Below, in pieces: positions 1 through 7,241 of a stretch of 64,000 nucleotides of DNA. The stretch spans positions 1-64,000 of the forward strand of contig NZ_VEIO01000009.1 of assembly GCF_007680605.1 (NCBI RefSeq), in the 5' to 3' direction. The notes under the pieces were generated by a model that saw only the letters and a list, made by a program, of their open reading frames with translations, made no database searches and was not told the DNA's origin. A program made the position numbers and the translations under genes. The first letter of the stretch is position 1. Each line of letters opens with the position of its first letter. Source of the DNA: Paenibacillus xylanexedens (GTDB taxonomy: Bacteria; Bacillota; Bacilli; Paenibacillales; Paenibacillaceae).

Positions 1-170
1 TGAAACTCATCGGGGTATTGAAAAGAGCGATAAGCTCATTTTGAATCTGACGAGATTAAAAATCTCATTTGTGTTCCGGTTTTCATACAGCCAGATGGCA
101 TGTAGCAAAACCTTCACGTCATTCTGCAAGCAGAATGTTTACTCACTCGTTGTTCAGTTTTCAAAGATCA
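1..170 (-). promoter_or_regulatory. rRNA operon leader with boxA antiterminator
   Basis: Read on the minus strand, 170-150 is TGATCTTTGAAAACTGAACAA, close to the boxA element of Bacillus and Paenibacillus rRNA leaders and spacers. It is followed by a small hairpin (CATTCTG / CAGAATG, 120-137) and, near position 40, by a GAGCTTATCGCTC-type stem of the kind that precedes the 16S gene in this group. The 16S gene itself would begin just beyond position 1, outside the window. The identification rests on recognised leader motifs. A 16S-23S spacer from a broken operon is the main alternative. Confidence 0.7.
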
Positions 171-215
171 AACGTATTCTCGCTACCGAAACCAGTTCGT
201 TTCAGCAACTCTTAT

Positions 216-244
216 ATAATATCATGTCCGAACCAACTTTGCAA
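216..244 (-). promoter_or_regulatory. rRNA operon promoter, proximal
   Basis: On the minus strand TTGCAA (244-239) and TATTAT (221-216) are separated by exactly 17 bases. This is a good SigA promoter about 45 bases before boxA, where an rrn promoter is expected. Confidence 0.65.
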
Positions 245-327
245 GCTCTTTTTTTCAAGTTTCTTTCGAAGCTTATTTTGATTTGCTTGCCGCACCGTGT
301 AAACTGTGTTTTCTTGGCCGGAATAAG

Positions 328-357
328 AATATACCACGCATCACTACCACATGTAAA
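328..357 (-). promoter_or_regulatory. rRNA operon promoter, distal
   Basis: On the minus strand TTTACA (357-352) and TATATT (333-328) are 18 bases apart. Together with the proximal promoter this gives the tandem promoter arrangement usual for rrn operons. The stretch 358-582 shows no gene; it contains only a 14-bp palindrome (530-543, TAAGAACGTTCTTA) of unknown role. Confidence 0.55.
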
Positions 358-582
358 GCATTATTTATTAAAATTTAATTTCCATATTTTGGACTTACTC
401 TTTTTGATGCGTAGCTTACTCCATACCAAAACATCTTGTTTTTAAAGTCACATTATCTTATGAAACCTGCCGCCTGCCTTAAGAGCTAAACGAAACAGTG
501 CACTTTAATATTTACCTCTATCTGTATAGTAAGAACGTTCTTAAATGTCTAATCCCGTAAACCGTCTGTTCTGGTAAGCCTG

Positions 583-637
583 CATAAAAAAACAACAGTT
601 CTTCAGATATGAATATCACATCCAAAAACTGCTGTTT
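583..637 (-). terminator. Rho-independent terminator of the small basic protein gene
   Basis: On the minus strand AAACAGCAGTT pairs with AACTGTTGTTT, with a nested GATAT/ATATC stem between them, followed by a run of seven or more T. It lies about 50 bases after the stop codon at 687. Confidence 0.7.
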
Positions 638-686
638 CTCTGACAAACTAATCACTTGATTCCACTCCGCCTCTTCCCATGTCCAT

Positions 687-854
687 TTAGTTGGACTTAT
701 CCGTACCAGACTCGGCGCTTTCCTTATTCTTGGTTCCCTTGCTCTTATAAGGCTTTGGCGCACTCTTCGCTCGGTTGGCACTAGCTTGCCAGCGATTCCA
801 GCCCTTCTTGCCTGTTCCGCGGCCTGTGCCGCCCTTACCTTTTGCTTTGCTCAT
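687..854 (-). CDS. Small basic Gly/Lys-rich hypothetical protein (55 aa)
   Basis: This is a 55-residue open frame beginning MSKAKGKGGTGRGTGKKG and ending TDKSN. It starts at an ATG preceded by GGAGTGATAAC, a well-placed ribosome binding site, and is followed by its own terminator at 583-637. A TATAAT-like -10 element on the minus strand at 957-952 could serve as its promoter, giving a leader of about 90 bases. The protein is rich in glycine, lysine, arginine and serine, has two tryptophans near residues 19-22, and lacks membrane or signal segments. The charge suggests nucleic-acid or ribosome binding, but I do not recognise the family and assign no function. The longer frame that overlaps it (518-781) is out of frame with the ribosome binding site and runs through the terminator. 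Confidence 0.65.
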   Translation of the reverse strand: MSKAKGKGGTGRGTGKKGWNRWQASANRAKSAPKPYKSKGTKNKESAESGTDKSN

Positions 855-994
855 GTTATCACTCCATTAATCCTGTCTATGTCTAAAAATGATCTTCCTC
901 GGTAATGTTCCAATGTAAATCAGCCCATGTGGTTCACTTCCAGCATTTCTTATTATACCAAACTTGAAGTGTTCACGTTTTATATTTAGAAGAA

Positions 995-2215
995 TTACAC
1001 TTGAACCTTTGGCTCTTGTACCGATTTAACACTTCTTAGCACACGTAAGGATAATAAGAAACAGATACCAAGCACGACCGCAGCCGATACATACGGATAG
1101 TTAATATTCACATCAAACAACGCTCCGGCTACGATGGGTCCAGCGATGTTGCCCAGACTTGTATATGCTGAGTTCAGACCAGCCACAAACCCCTGTTGTT
1201 CTTCAGCGAGCTTGGACATCTGCGTACTGATTGCTGGGCGTAAAATATCCATACCCAAGAAGACGATAAATGTTACAACAACGATCAACCAGTACGTGTG
1301 AACGAACAAGGTTAGTAATACAAATACGGAGACAAACAGCAAACATACCGTGATAACCTTCTTTTCCCCAAATGTGTTCAGCAACCAGCCAATCAGGGAT
1401 ACTTGCACAACTGCTCCAGCAATGGAACCAAATGTAATGATAAACGCGATATCTTTGGTCGTGAAACCAAACTTGTGATCCACAAACAGGGAGAATACCG
1501 TCTCGTAGTTTGCCAAACCAAAAGCCATGACAAATACGATGATTAGACTGAAAAAGTAAGGTTCCCGGTAAGAATTGATAAGTTGGGATACCATGCCTGG
1601 TACTTTTACTTTTGCCCCGCTAGTTTCAGGTGTAGTCTGCTCACTCGCGCTCCGCTCGGATTCAGGCAAAATAATCAGTGTAATGATTGCAGCCATCAAA
1701 CCCGCAACCCCTGCCGCATAAAAAGGAACCCGTATGCCAAACTCGGCTATGTAACCGCCGATTCCTGGCCCGATGATAAAACCTGTTGTGATCGCTGCAT
1801 TAATAAGCCCCATACCTTTACCACGTTCTTCTTCCGTTGTGATATCAGCCGTATAGGCCATAATCGCAGGAAAGATCATCGCCGCACCAATACCGCCCAG
1901 CATCCGGGCTGCGAAGAGCAGATAGGGTGCATTTACCGCACCGAACATAAATTCAGATACGGCAAAGATCAGCATTCCAAATACGATAATCTTTTTGCGT
2001 CCCCACTGGTCTGACCACCTGCCAGCAGCTGGAGAGAACAAAAACTGTGTGAATGAAAATGCCGCGAATAGAAGCCCCATCGTGAAGCCCGTTATATGAA
2101 GTAAGTTCATATAAGCAGGCATAATCGGCACAACCAGACCTATTCCCATAAATACGAGAAAAATATTAAACATCAACAGCAGCAGCGCGCCCCTGTTGCG
2201 TGTCAGTAAAGCCAT
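995..2215 (-). CDS. MFS multidrug efflux transporter, NorA/Bmr type
   Basis: This is a major facilitator superfamily protein of about 406 residues with 12 predicted membrane segments, close in layout to NorA and Bmr of Firmicutes. The N-terminal helix contains IFLVFMGIGLVVPIMPAY, resembling NorA, and the loop after helix 2 reads GRWSDQWGRKK, the family motif A. Motif C (GPGIGG) lies in helix 5. NorA-type pumps exchange protons for hydrophobic cationic drugs and dyes across the plasma membrane; the substrate here is unknown. An upstream in-frame ATG at 2230 exists, but GGAGGA falls inside those extra codons, so the ATG at 2215 with 7-base spacing is preferred. The gene follows a TetR regulator by 21 bases and is probably co-transcribed with it. 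Confidence 0.88.
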   Translation of the reverse strand: MALLTRNRGALLLLMFNIFLVFMGIGLVVPIMPAYMNLLHITGFTMGLLFAAFSFTQFLFSPAAGRWSDQWGRKKIIVFGMLIFAVSEFMFGAVNAPYLLFAARMLGGIGAAMIFPAIMAYTADITTEEERGKGMGLINAAITTGFIIGPGIGGYIAEFGIRVPFYAAGVAGLMAAIITLIILPESERSASEQTTPETSGAKVKVPGMVSQLINSYREPYFFSLIIVFVMAFGLANYETVFSLFVDHKFGFTTKDIAFIITFGSIAGAVVQVSLIGWLLNTFGEKKVITVCLLFVSVFVLLTLFVHTYWLIVVVTFIVFLGMDILRPAISTQMSKLAEEQQGFVAGLNSAYTSLGNIAGPIVAGALFDVNINYPYVSAAVVLGICFLLSLRVLRSVKSVQEPKVQV

Positions 2216-2236
2216 GATTCCATCCTCCATCGTTGT

Positions 2237-2848
2237 CTAATTATGCTGTTTATCCTTGGCAATCCCGTGGAGAAATACACTGGCGGCCTGACGATACAAT
2301 GCAAGAGCCTCGCCGGGTTCCAGCTTTCGTGACATTTGGCTGAGCCCAATAATGGTACTTTCCAAAATCAACGCAAGATGCTCTACATTCTGATCGTTGA
2401 ACTCACCGCTGTCTATTCCTTCTTGGATCAGCTGTTTATTGAATTGAATATGCCGCTCGAACAATACAGCGATTCGTTCTTCAATATCATTCTCTTTTTT
2501 CTCTCCAGTGAAGAACTCATCGGCCGCTTTCGTTAAAGGATGGTTAATATCATCCAGAATGAGTTGTTCCGCCAAGCCATAGATCTTCTCAGTGGAAGTG
2601 CGGTACAAGTGTACTTTAGACTTCCAGCTTGCTTCCCACTCCCGATCCCATTCATCAATGAGATAGAGAAAGAGTCCTTCCTTGCTTTTGAAATGATAAT
2701 ATATATTTCCCTTACTGCTTCCAGTCGCCGCGACGATGTCCTCAATAGACGTTGCTTTATATCCTTTTTGTACAAAAAGGGCTTTGGATGCATCCGCAAG
2801 TTTTTTCTTGGTCTGCTCGGACTGGAGCTGCTTTTTATTCAAGCTCAC
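2237..2848 (-). CDS. TetR/AcrR family transcriptional regulator
   Basis: The 203-residue protein has an N-terminal helix-turn-helix typical of TetR: ALFVQKGYKATSIEDIVAAT, then GSSKGNIYYHFKSKEGLF at about residues 45-62. The remainder is the helical ligand-binding and dimerisation domain. The start is a GTG at 2848 preceded by GGAGTGAAGTGA. The gene is first in a two-gene unit with the efflux pump at 995-2215, the classic arrangement in which the repressor releases the operon when it binds a pump substrate. An inverted repeat overlaps its promoter (2871-2888). The inducer cannot be read from the sequence. Confidence 0.9.
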   Translation of the reverse strand: MSLNKKQLQSEQTKKKLADASKALFVQKGYKATSIEDIVAATGSSKGNIYYHFKSKEGLFLYLIDEWDREWEASWKSKVHLYRTSTEKIYGLAEQLILDDINHPLTKAADEFFTGEKKENDIEERIAVLFERHIQFNKQLIQEGIDSGEFNDQNVEHLALILESTIIGLSQMSRKLEPGEALALYRQAASVFLHGIAKDKQHN

Positions 2849-2870
2849 TCACTTCACTCCATTCTCACAT

Positions 2871-2917
2871 ACTGAACATTCGTTCTGTATTTTATCAAAT
2901 ATATGTCTAATCCGCAA
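2871..2917 (-). promoter_or_regulatory. Promoter and inverted-repeat operator of the TetR-efflux operon
   Basis: On the minus strand TTGCGG (2917-2912) and TAAAAT (2894-2889) are 17 bases apart. Directly downstream lies ACAGAACGAATGTTCAGT, with GAAC-4-GTTC symmetry (2888-2871). A repressor bound here would cover the transcription start. Autoregulation is an inference. Confidence 0.55.
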
Positions 2918-2921
2918 TATA

Positions 2922-2957
2922 AAAAGGAGAACCCGCCATGTGGCAAGCCCTCCTTTT
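2922..2957 (-). terminator. Terminator of the zinc-ribbon/protease operon
   Basis: On the minus strand AAAAGGAGGGCTTGCC pairs with GGCGGGTTCTCCTTTT around a 4-base loop and ends in T. It sits 15 bases after the stop of the protease gene. Confidence 0.8.
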
Positions 2958-2971
2958 ATTCATGAATCCAT

Positions 2972-4123
2972 TTATGTCTTCTTTTTACCCTGTCCATGTA
3001 ATATTTTTAATTGTCCATTCTCGTATCCGACCTGATATGTCACGTTATATTTGGTCGTTACATATTCCCCATCCTTGCGCTCCTCGGCAGCGATCACACC
3101 GCTCACTTCCATCTCTTCCTTACTCGTGCTCGCAGACGAAATTTTCTCCACACTGACATAGCTCGTATACGTATAACCTTCACGGAATTTAGCGTAACTC
3201 GTGCCGCTCTGCCAATCACTCCCAAGCAACGCATAAGCAGATACATAATCACTCATGTTCAAGTAGTTGTAAAAATCAGCAACCAATGCTTCTGCTTCAG
3301 ATAAAGCAGCAGACGACGTCTGTGAAGATGAGTCACGTACCGTTTGCGCCCCTTTGGTATCAGGTGAACGCTCTGACCATTGTTCCACTTGCTTCAATAC
3401 ACTGGTAATGGGAATGCTGAACCCCAGTCCACCTTCCTGTTTAACCACCGTTGAATTGATCCCCAGAACTTCTCCCGTTTCCGCGTTAATCAGCGGACCG
3501 CCGCTGTTACCGTTAGTAATTGGAGCAGATATCTGATATAAGTTGGTATAAATATAGGGCGGGATTTCAAAACTGCGGTCAAGTCCGCTAATAATGCCGG
3601 TAGTTACCGTGTTTTCAAAACCTAGCGGACTGCCGAGTGCCAGAATTTCATCACCAACCTCCGCTTTAGCTGACGCAATAGGCAGAGGTTCCATTTTCAC
3701 AAGATCAGGGACTCTCACAACAGCCACATCCGTCTCTTCGCCAAAACCAATCACCGTACCTCGATATTCCTGATGATCCAAGGTGCGAATGGTCACTTCT
3801 TTGGAACCCTCGACGACATGCGCATTAGTGATGACATCGCCCTTGTTATTATATAAGAAGCCGGAGCCCAGACCATCGCTGCTTTCAATCGTAACTACTT
3901 TTCGCTGACTATCTTCAATAATCTGTTTACGCGTTTTCTTTTCTGTTGTTTTAGATGTTGTTTTTGCTTTGGGTTGATCCGCCTGTTTCGAGGAAGCCAC
4001 AGCCAGTTTGGGAGCTAGCGCCATCTCATCTGCTGTATGCTGGTGAATCCAGAATACGCCTCCAGCGCCCGCACCAATAATGATTGCGCTGGAAATGATC
4101 GTTCCCCATACACGTTTGCTCAT
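2972..4123 (-). CDS. Membrane-anchored S1C (HtrA-like) serine protease without PDZ domain
   Basis: The 383-residue protein has an N-terminal membrane anchor (about residues 7-27), a Lys/Thr-rich linker and a trypsin-like protease domain (about 70-250). The catalytic triad is visible as H102 in ITNAHVV, D132 in TDVAVVRV and S207 in NGNSGGPL. HtrA/DegP proteins normally carry a PDZ domain after the protease. Here the C-terminal 110 residues instead resemble an NTF2-like fold (EAEALVADFYNYLNMSDYVSAYALL). The active site should face the cell-surface side, where such proteases act on misfolded proteins. The ATG follows AGGAGG, 12 bases after the stop of the zinc-ribbon gene, so the two form an operon ending at the terminator 2922-2957. 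Confidence 0.87.
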   Translation of the reverse strand: MSKRVWGTIISSAIIIGAGAGGVFWIHQHTADEMALAPKLAVASSKQADQPKAKTTSKTTEKKTRKQIIEDSQRKVVTIESSDGLGSGFLYNNKGDVITNAHVVEGSKEVTIRTLDHQEYRGTVIGFGEETDVAVVRVPDLVKMEPLPIASAKAEVGDEILALGSPLGFENTVTTGIISGLDRSFEIPPYIYTNLYQISAPITNGNSGGPLINAETGEVLGINSTVVKQEGGLGFSIPITSVLKQVEQWSERSPDTKGAQTVRDSSSQTSSAALSEAEALVADFYNYLNMSDYVSAYALLGSDWQSGTSYAKFREGYTYTSYVSVEKISSASTSKEEMEVSGVIAAEERKDGEYVTTKYNVTYQVGYENGQLKILHGQGKKKT

Positions 4124-4135
4124 TTTGCCGTCCTC

Positions 4136-5344
4136 CTACTCCACATACCAAGATGCATTCGTAACTGTCACATTCGCTGCTTCATATACCCCGTAATAGT
4201 AGGTTTCAAAATACCCTTCTTCTCCTACATCCAATATAGCTGGGTATACATAAACATCTGTCTCGCCGATGTAATCGCCATTCGAGGCATTGATGCTAAC
4301 AATAAGCGCCACGGATGATATGGGGCGTGTTCCCTGATTAAACACCGACCCGCTGATATACAAGTCTCCATACTCATCCAGCTTAGCAGACAGATCCGTT
4401 ACGTATACAGCCCCTGTACGATTGCGAAGTTCCTCTTCAGCTGCTTGCTGTTCTGCAAGTCGGATACGTTCTTCCTCTGCCTGCTCAAAAGCTTTCTTCT
4501 CACGCAATACTTCATCCCGATATTTAGTCAGCTTCTGATCCTCAGGGGCATAAGATAATCCGTTGTCCACGGTTTGCAGTGCTGCTGTAAAATCACGCTT
4601 CTTCACTTGCTGCTCCGCCTGCTTGTAACTTATACCTGCCAGCTTATCCGTAATCTGCTTTTTCACAACTTCGGCTTCCTTACCGTTCAGCTTGGAGATC
4701 GTTTTAAGTTTATCAGCGAGTGCCTCGACGGTTGTTAACTGATCAATTTCCTTTTTCACTTTCAAAACAGCCAGGGTCACCTTTCGATTGTTCAACGCTG
4801 ACCTTACCTTATCAAACACCGGCTCTTGGCGTTCGTTTAATGTTTTAGCCGCGGTTTGAATCATTTTGTCCGCTTCCGACAGCTTGCCTGTTTTGAGTAG
4901 ACTCGCGGCTTCGTCCATTTGTTTTCGTAAGTTGTTCGCTTGCTCTGTAATTCGACGATCCAGCACGAGCGCCCCTACATTCGGTCTTTGAGCGAGGGCT
5001 TTGTCCAGCAACTCCAGAGCTTCTGAATATTTCCCGTCCAGTGCAGCCTTCTCTGCCTCAACATGCAATGTCTTCACATGAGCGTTAATCAGATTCTCCT
5101 GATTATAATAATACGTTAACAACGACCCCATAATTGCTGCAAGCAACAGTGGGATGATCCATAGAAATGGACTGCTCTTGCGCTTGCTCGCCGTTCCGGT
5201 TGCAGATGCATTACGTGGCTCCAGCCCTGATGGCTCCGACCAGATTTGCTCCTCTGTGGAGCTATCTTGTTTCAATCGGGTTCCACACTTCTGACAGCGG
5301 TCTTCCCCGGAGCTATTTTTCGTTCCGCATATGTGACAATACAT
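4136..5344 (-). CDS. Zinc-ribbon membrane protein with TPR-like helices and FxLYD-like C-terminus
   Basis: The 402-residue protein begins with a zinc ribbon (MYCHICG then CQKCG, four cysteines at 3, 6, 17 and 20). A Ser-rich linker and one membrane segment (about 59-79) follow, then a long charged helical region with TPR-like periodicity (about 90-310) that includes a Glu/Arg-rich coiled coil. The C-terminus has beta-strand character (LYISGSVFNQGTRPISS), like FxLYD domains. The zinc ribbon should be cytoplasmic and the rest extracellular. It is the first gene of an operon with the S1C protease, so a role as partner or adaptor for the protease is likely but inferred. The start follows GGAGGG. 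Confidence 0.8.
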   Translation of the reverse strand: MYCHICGTKNSSGEDRCQKCGTRLKQDSSTEEQIWSEPSGLEPRNASATGTASKRKSSPFLWIIPLLLAAIMGSLLTYYYNQENLINAHVKTLHVEAEKAALDGKYSEALELLDKALAQRPNVGALVLDRRITEQANNLRKQMDEAASLLKTGKLSEADKMIQTAAKTLNERQEPVFDKVRSALNNRKVTLAVLKVKKEIDQLTTVEALADKLKTISKLNGKEAEVVKKQITDKLAGISYKQAEQQVKKRDFTAALQTVDNGLSYAPEDQKLTKYRDEVLREKKAFEQAEEERIRLAEQQAAEEELRNRTGAVYVTDLSAKLDEYGDLYISGSVFNQGTRPISSVALIVSINASNGDYIGETDVYVYPAILDVGEEGYFETYYYGVYEAANVTVTNASWYVE

Positions 5345-5543
5345 CCTGATCCCTCCAGCCTAAACGTATGTAAATTTAGACATGTCATCTTTTGTTTTTT
5401 CTGTTGTCGTTCTGTTACTTGATATCACTCCAGAATATGTGTTGCCTAATCTCGGGGTGAATCGACATTTATCATATAGCAAAAAGGTAAAATGCACCAT
5501 ATATTCCTGATGAAAAATAAGATCTTCACAAGGATTCATGCAA

Positions 5544-5569
5544 AAAAGACCCTCCTTTATCAAGGAGGG
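5544..5569 (-). terminator. Terminator of the VOC-family gene
   Basis: CCCTCCTT (5550-5557) pairs with AAGGAGGG (5562-5569). On the minus strand it is followed by TCTTTTTT. It lies about 25 bases after the stop at 5593. Confidence 0.85.
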
Positions 5570-5592
5570 CCTCTATATTAGTCGACACGATT

Positions 5593-6030
5593 TTATCTGA
5601 TCTGTTCGGGCTGGTTTGAAGGGAACGCACTCAAATTAATATAAGAGACTTCCCATAGATGGTTGTCCAAGTCTTGAAAACTCCGTCCATACATAAATCC
5701 ATGATCTTGGGGTTCGTTATATTGCTTCGCTCCAGCATCAAGGGCAGCTTGTACGATCGCATCCACTTCTTCACGGGAAGCAACAGACAAAGCGACGATC
5801 ACTTCTGTTGTCTCAGCCGCATTCGCGATTTTTTTCGTGATAAAGGATTGGAAACGTTCCTCCACCAGAAGCATGGCAAAGATATTTTCTCCGACAATCA
5901 TACAGGTAGCTTTATCGTCCGTAAACTGGGCATTGAATTCAAACCCCACTTTCGTAAAGAAATCAACCGATCTCTTCAAATCCTGGACTGGCAAGTTGAC
6001 AAAAATCTGATTAGCACGAACAGCCACCAT
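5593..6030 (-). CDS. VOC family protein (glyoxalase/bleomycin-resistance fold)
   Basis: The 145-residue protein has the paired beta-alpha-beta-beta-beta pattern of the vicinal oxygen chelate superfamily. IFVNLPVQDLKRSVDFFTKV opens the first half, and HGFMYGRSFQDLDNHLWEV closes the second with a metal-ligand-like glutamate in LWEV. Members include glyoxalase I, extradiol dioxygenases and fosfomycin or bleomycin resistance proteins; the reaction cannot be told from sequence. It resembles the poorly characterised 'lactoylglutathione lyase-like' stand-alone proteins common in bacilli. The ATG follows GAGGTGATCA. It is monocistronic, with its own terminator at 5544-5569. Its promoter would face the methyltransferase gene across 6031-6302, where I see no further gene. 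Confidence 0.8.
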   Translation of the reverse strand: MVAVRANQIFVNLPVQDLKRSVDFFTKVGFEFNAQFTDDKATCMIVGENIFAMLLVEERFQSFITKKIANAAETTEVIVALSVASREEVDAIVQAALDAGAKQYNEPQDHGFMYGRSFQDLDNHLWEVSYINLSAFPSNQPEQIR

Positions 6031-6302
6031 TGATCACCTCGGATTCCTAGAATAGATTCCACCCCAAAATATCACCTCGCGAATGCGCTGTCAATTCGGT
6101 ATAATGGGACTATTCCAACATGTGAGGTGAAAGGGATGTTGTTCCCAATCGTTCGAAGTAATTAAATGTCGGGCTGGATCAAAACGCGTACCAGCTACCA
6201 AGGGGTAGGTCTGTCCTTTTGAGCCTGTTCGATGTGTAGATGAACGATGATTGAAAACAACAAATCCTAAATAACACATCACATACTGGAGGAAGAATTA
6301 AT

Positions 6303-7058
6303 ATGACAAAAAAGTGGGATTACAACACATTTTATGAACGTGTCGGTCAACAAAACGGATGGGATTTCAGCACAATGAAGGTGATCTCCGAACCCACCGA
6401 CTGGGACTTCTATGATGAGGTGACTCGTTGCACACAACCATCCGATCTGCTGCTGGACATCGGCACAGGTGGAGGCGAAGCCGTGCTCTCCATTGCTGAA
6501 CATGCTCATCTGCTTGTCGGCATCGATTTGGCTCAGGGCATGATCGAGACAGCTCGGCGAAATTTAAAGCGAACTGCGAACTGTATGAATGTGCGATTCA
6601 TGCAGATGGATGCGGACAACTTACAGTTTCCAAAGTCATTCTTCAATATCGTTTCTTGCAGACATTCCGCATTCTCCGCGTCAGAAGTGTACAACGTTCT
6701 CGCAGAGGATGGCGTATTCCTGACCCAGCAGGTCAGCGAGCACGACAAATTAAATGTAAAGCAGGCTTTTGGACGCGGACAGCATCTCGGCATTGAACCT
6801 GGAACGCTGTTGGAAAAATACAAACAGGATCTGAAACATGCCGGTTTCAGACAAATCGACGTCCGCGAATATAATGTAACCGAGCATTACACTACACAGG
6901 AGGATCTCTTGTTCCTGTTAACCCACACACCTATCGTTCCTCAATTTGGAGAACTCGCGTTCGACTTGAATATTTTTGAACAGTTTGTTCAAGATCACGG
7001 CGACGAGAAGGGGATTCGCACCAACTCGGCACGGTTCATGATTACAGCCAGAAAATGA
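6303..7058 (+). CDS. Class I SAM-dependent methyltransferase
   Basis: The 251-residue protein carries the Rossmann-type methyltransferase core. Motif I is LLLDIGTGGGEAVL (about residues 49-62), the acidic end of strand 2 is VGIDLA, and motif II/III is MQMDADNLQFP followed by FNIVSCRHSAF. The N-terminus WDYNTFYERVGQQNGWDFS is shared with uncharacterised methyltransferases of bacilli. The C-terminal third probably forms the substrate cap. The substrate is unknown. The start ATG is preceded by GGAGGAAGAATTAAT. A terminator at 7104-7152 separates it from the convergent penicillin-binding protein gene. Confidence 0.85.
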   Translation: MTKKWDYNTFYERVGQQNGWDFSTMKVISEPTDWDFYDEVTRCTQPSDLLLDIGTGGGEAVLSIAEHAHLLVGIDLAQGMIETARRNLKRTANCMNVRFMQMDADNLQFPKSFFNIVSCRHSAFSASEVYNVLAEDGVFLTQQVSEHDKLNVKQAFGRGQHLGIEPGTLLEKYKQDLKHAGFRQIDVREYNVTEHYTTQEDLLFLLTHTPIVPQFGELAFDLNIFEQFVQDHGDEKGIRTNSARFMITARK

Positions 7059-7103
7059 TCTTAAATCCAAATCCCTTATAAATGTAATATATAAAGTAAA
7101 ATG

Positions 7104-7152
7104 AAAAACGCGTCTTGGCGACCTGTATGGTTAAGCCAAGAACGCGTTTTTT
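7104..7152. terminator. Bidirectional terminator between methyltransferase and PBP genes
   Basis: AAAACGCGTCTTGGC pairs with GCCAAGAACGCGTTTT around a 15-base loop. T-runs occur in both directions (TTTTTT on plus, TTTTTCATTTT on minus). Confidence 0.85.
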
Positions 7153-7241
7153 GGTTATGTCTCATCGTTACACACTTAATAGTTCAGGGTGTTGCAATCC
7201 TTTTCAATCATGTTGATACGAGAAGCATCACTGGATTACGT

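Noticed and set aside
518..781. 87-residue open frame on the minus strand
   Set aside because: It overlaps the 55-residue gene out of frame, has no ribosome binding site at its start, and runs through a hairpin with a T-run that looks like a terminator.
5360..5563. 67-residue open frame on the minus strand
   Set aside because: It overlaps the stem of the VOC-gene terminator, has no plausible domain and occupies a normal promoter region.
6091..6282. 63-residue open frame on the minus strand upstream of the methyltransferase
   Set aside because: No ribosome binding site and no recognisable protein pattern; it lies in the upstream region of the plus-strand gene.
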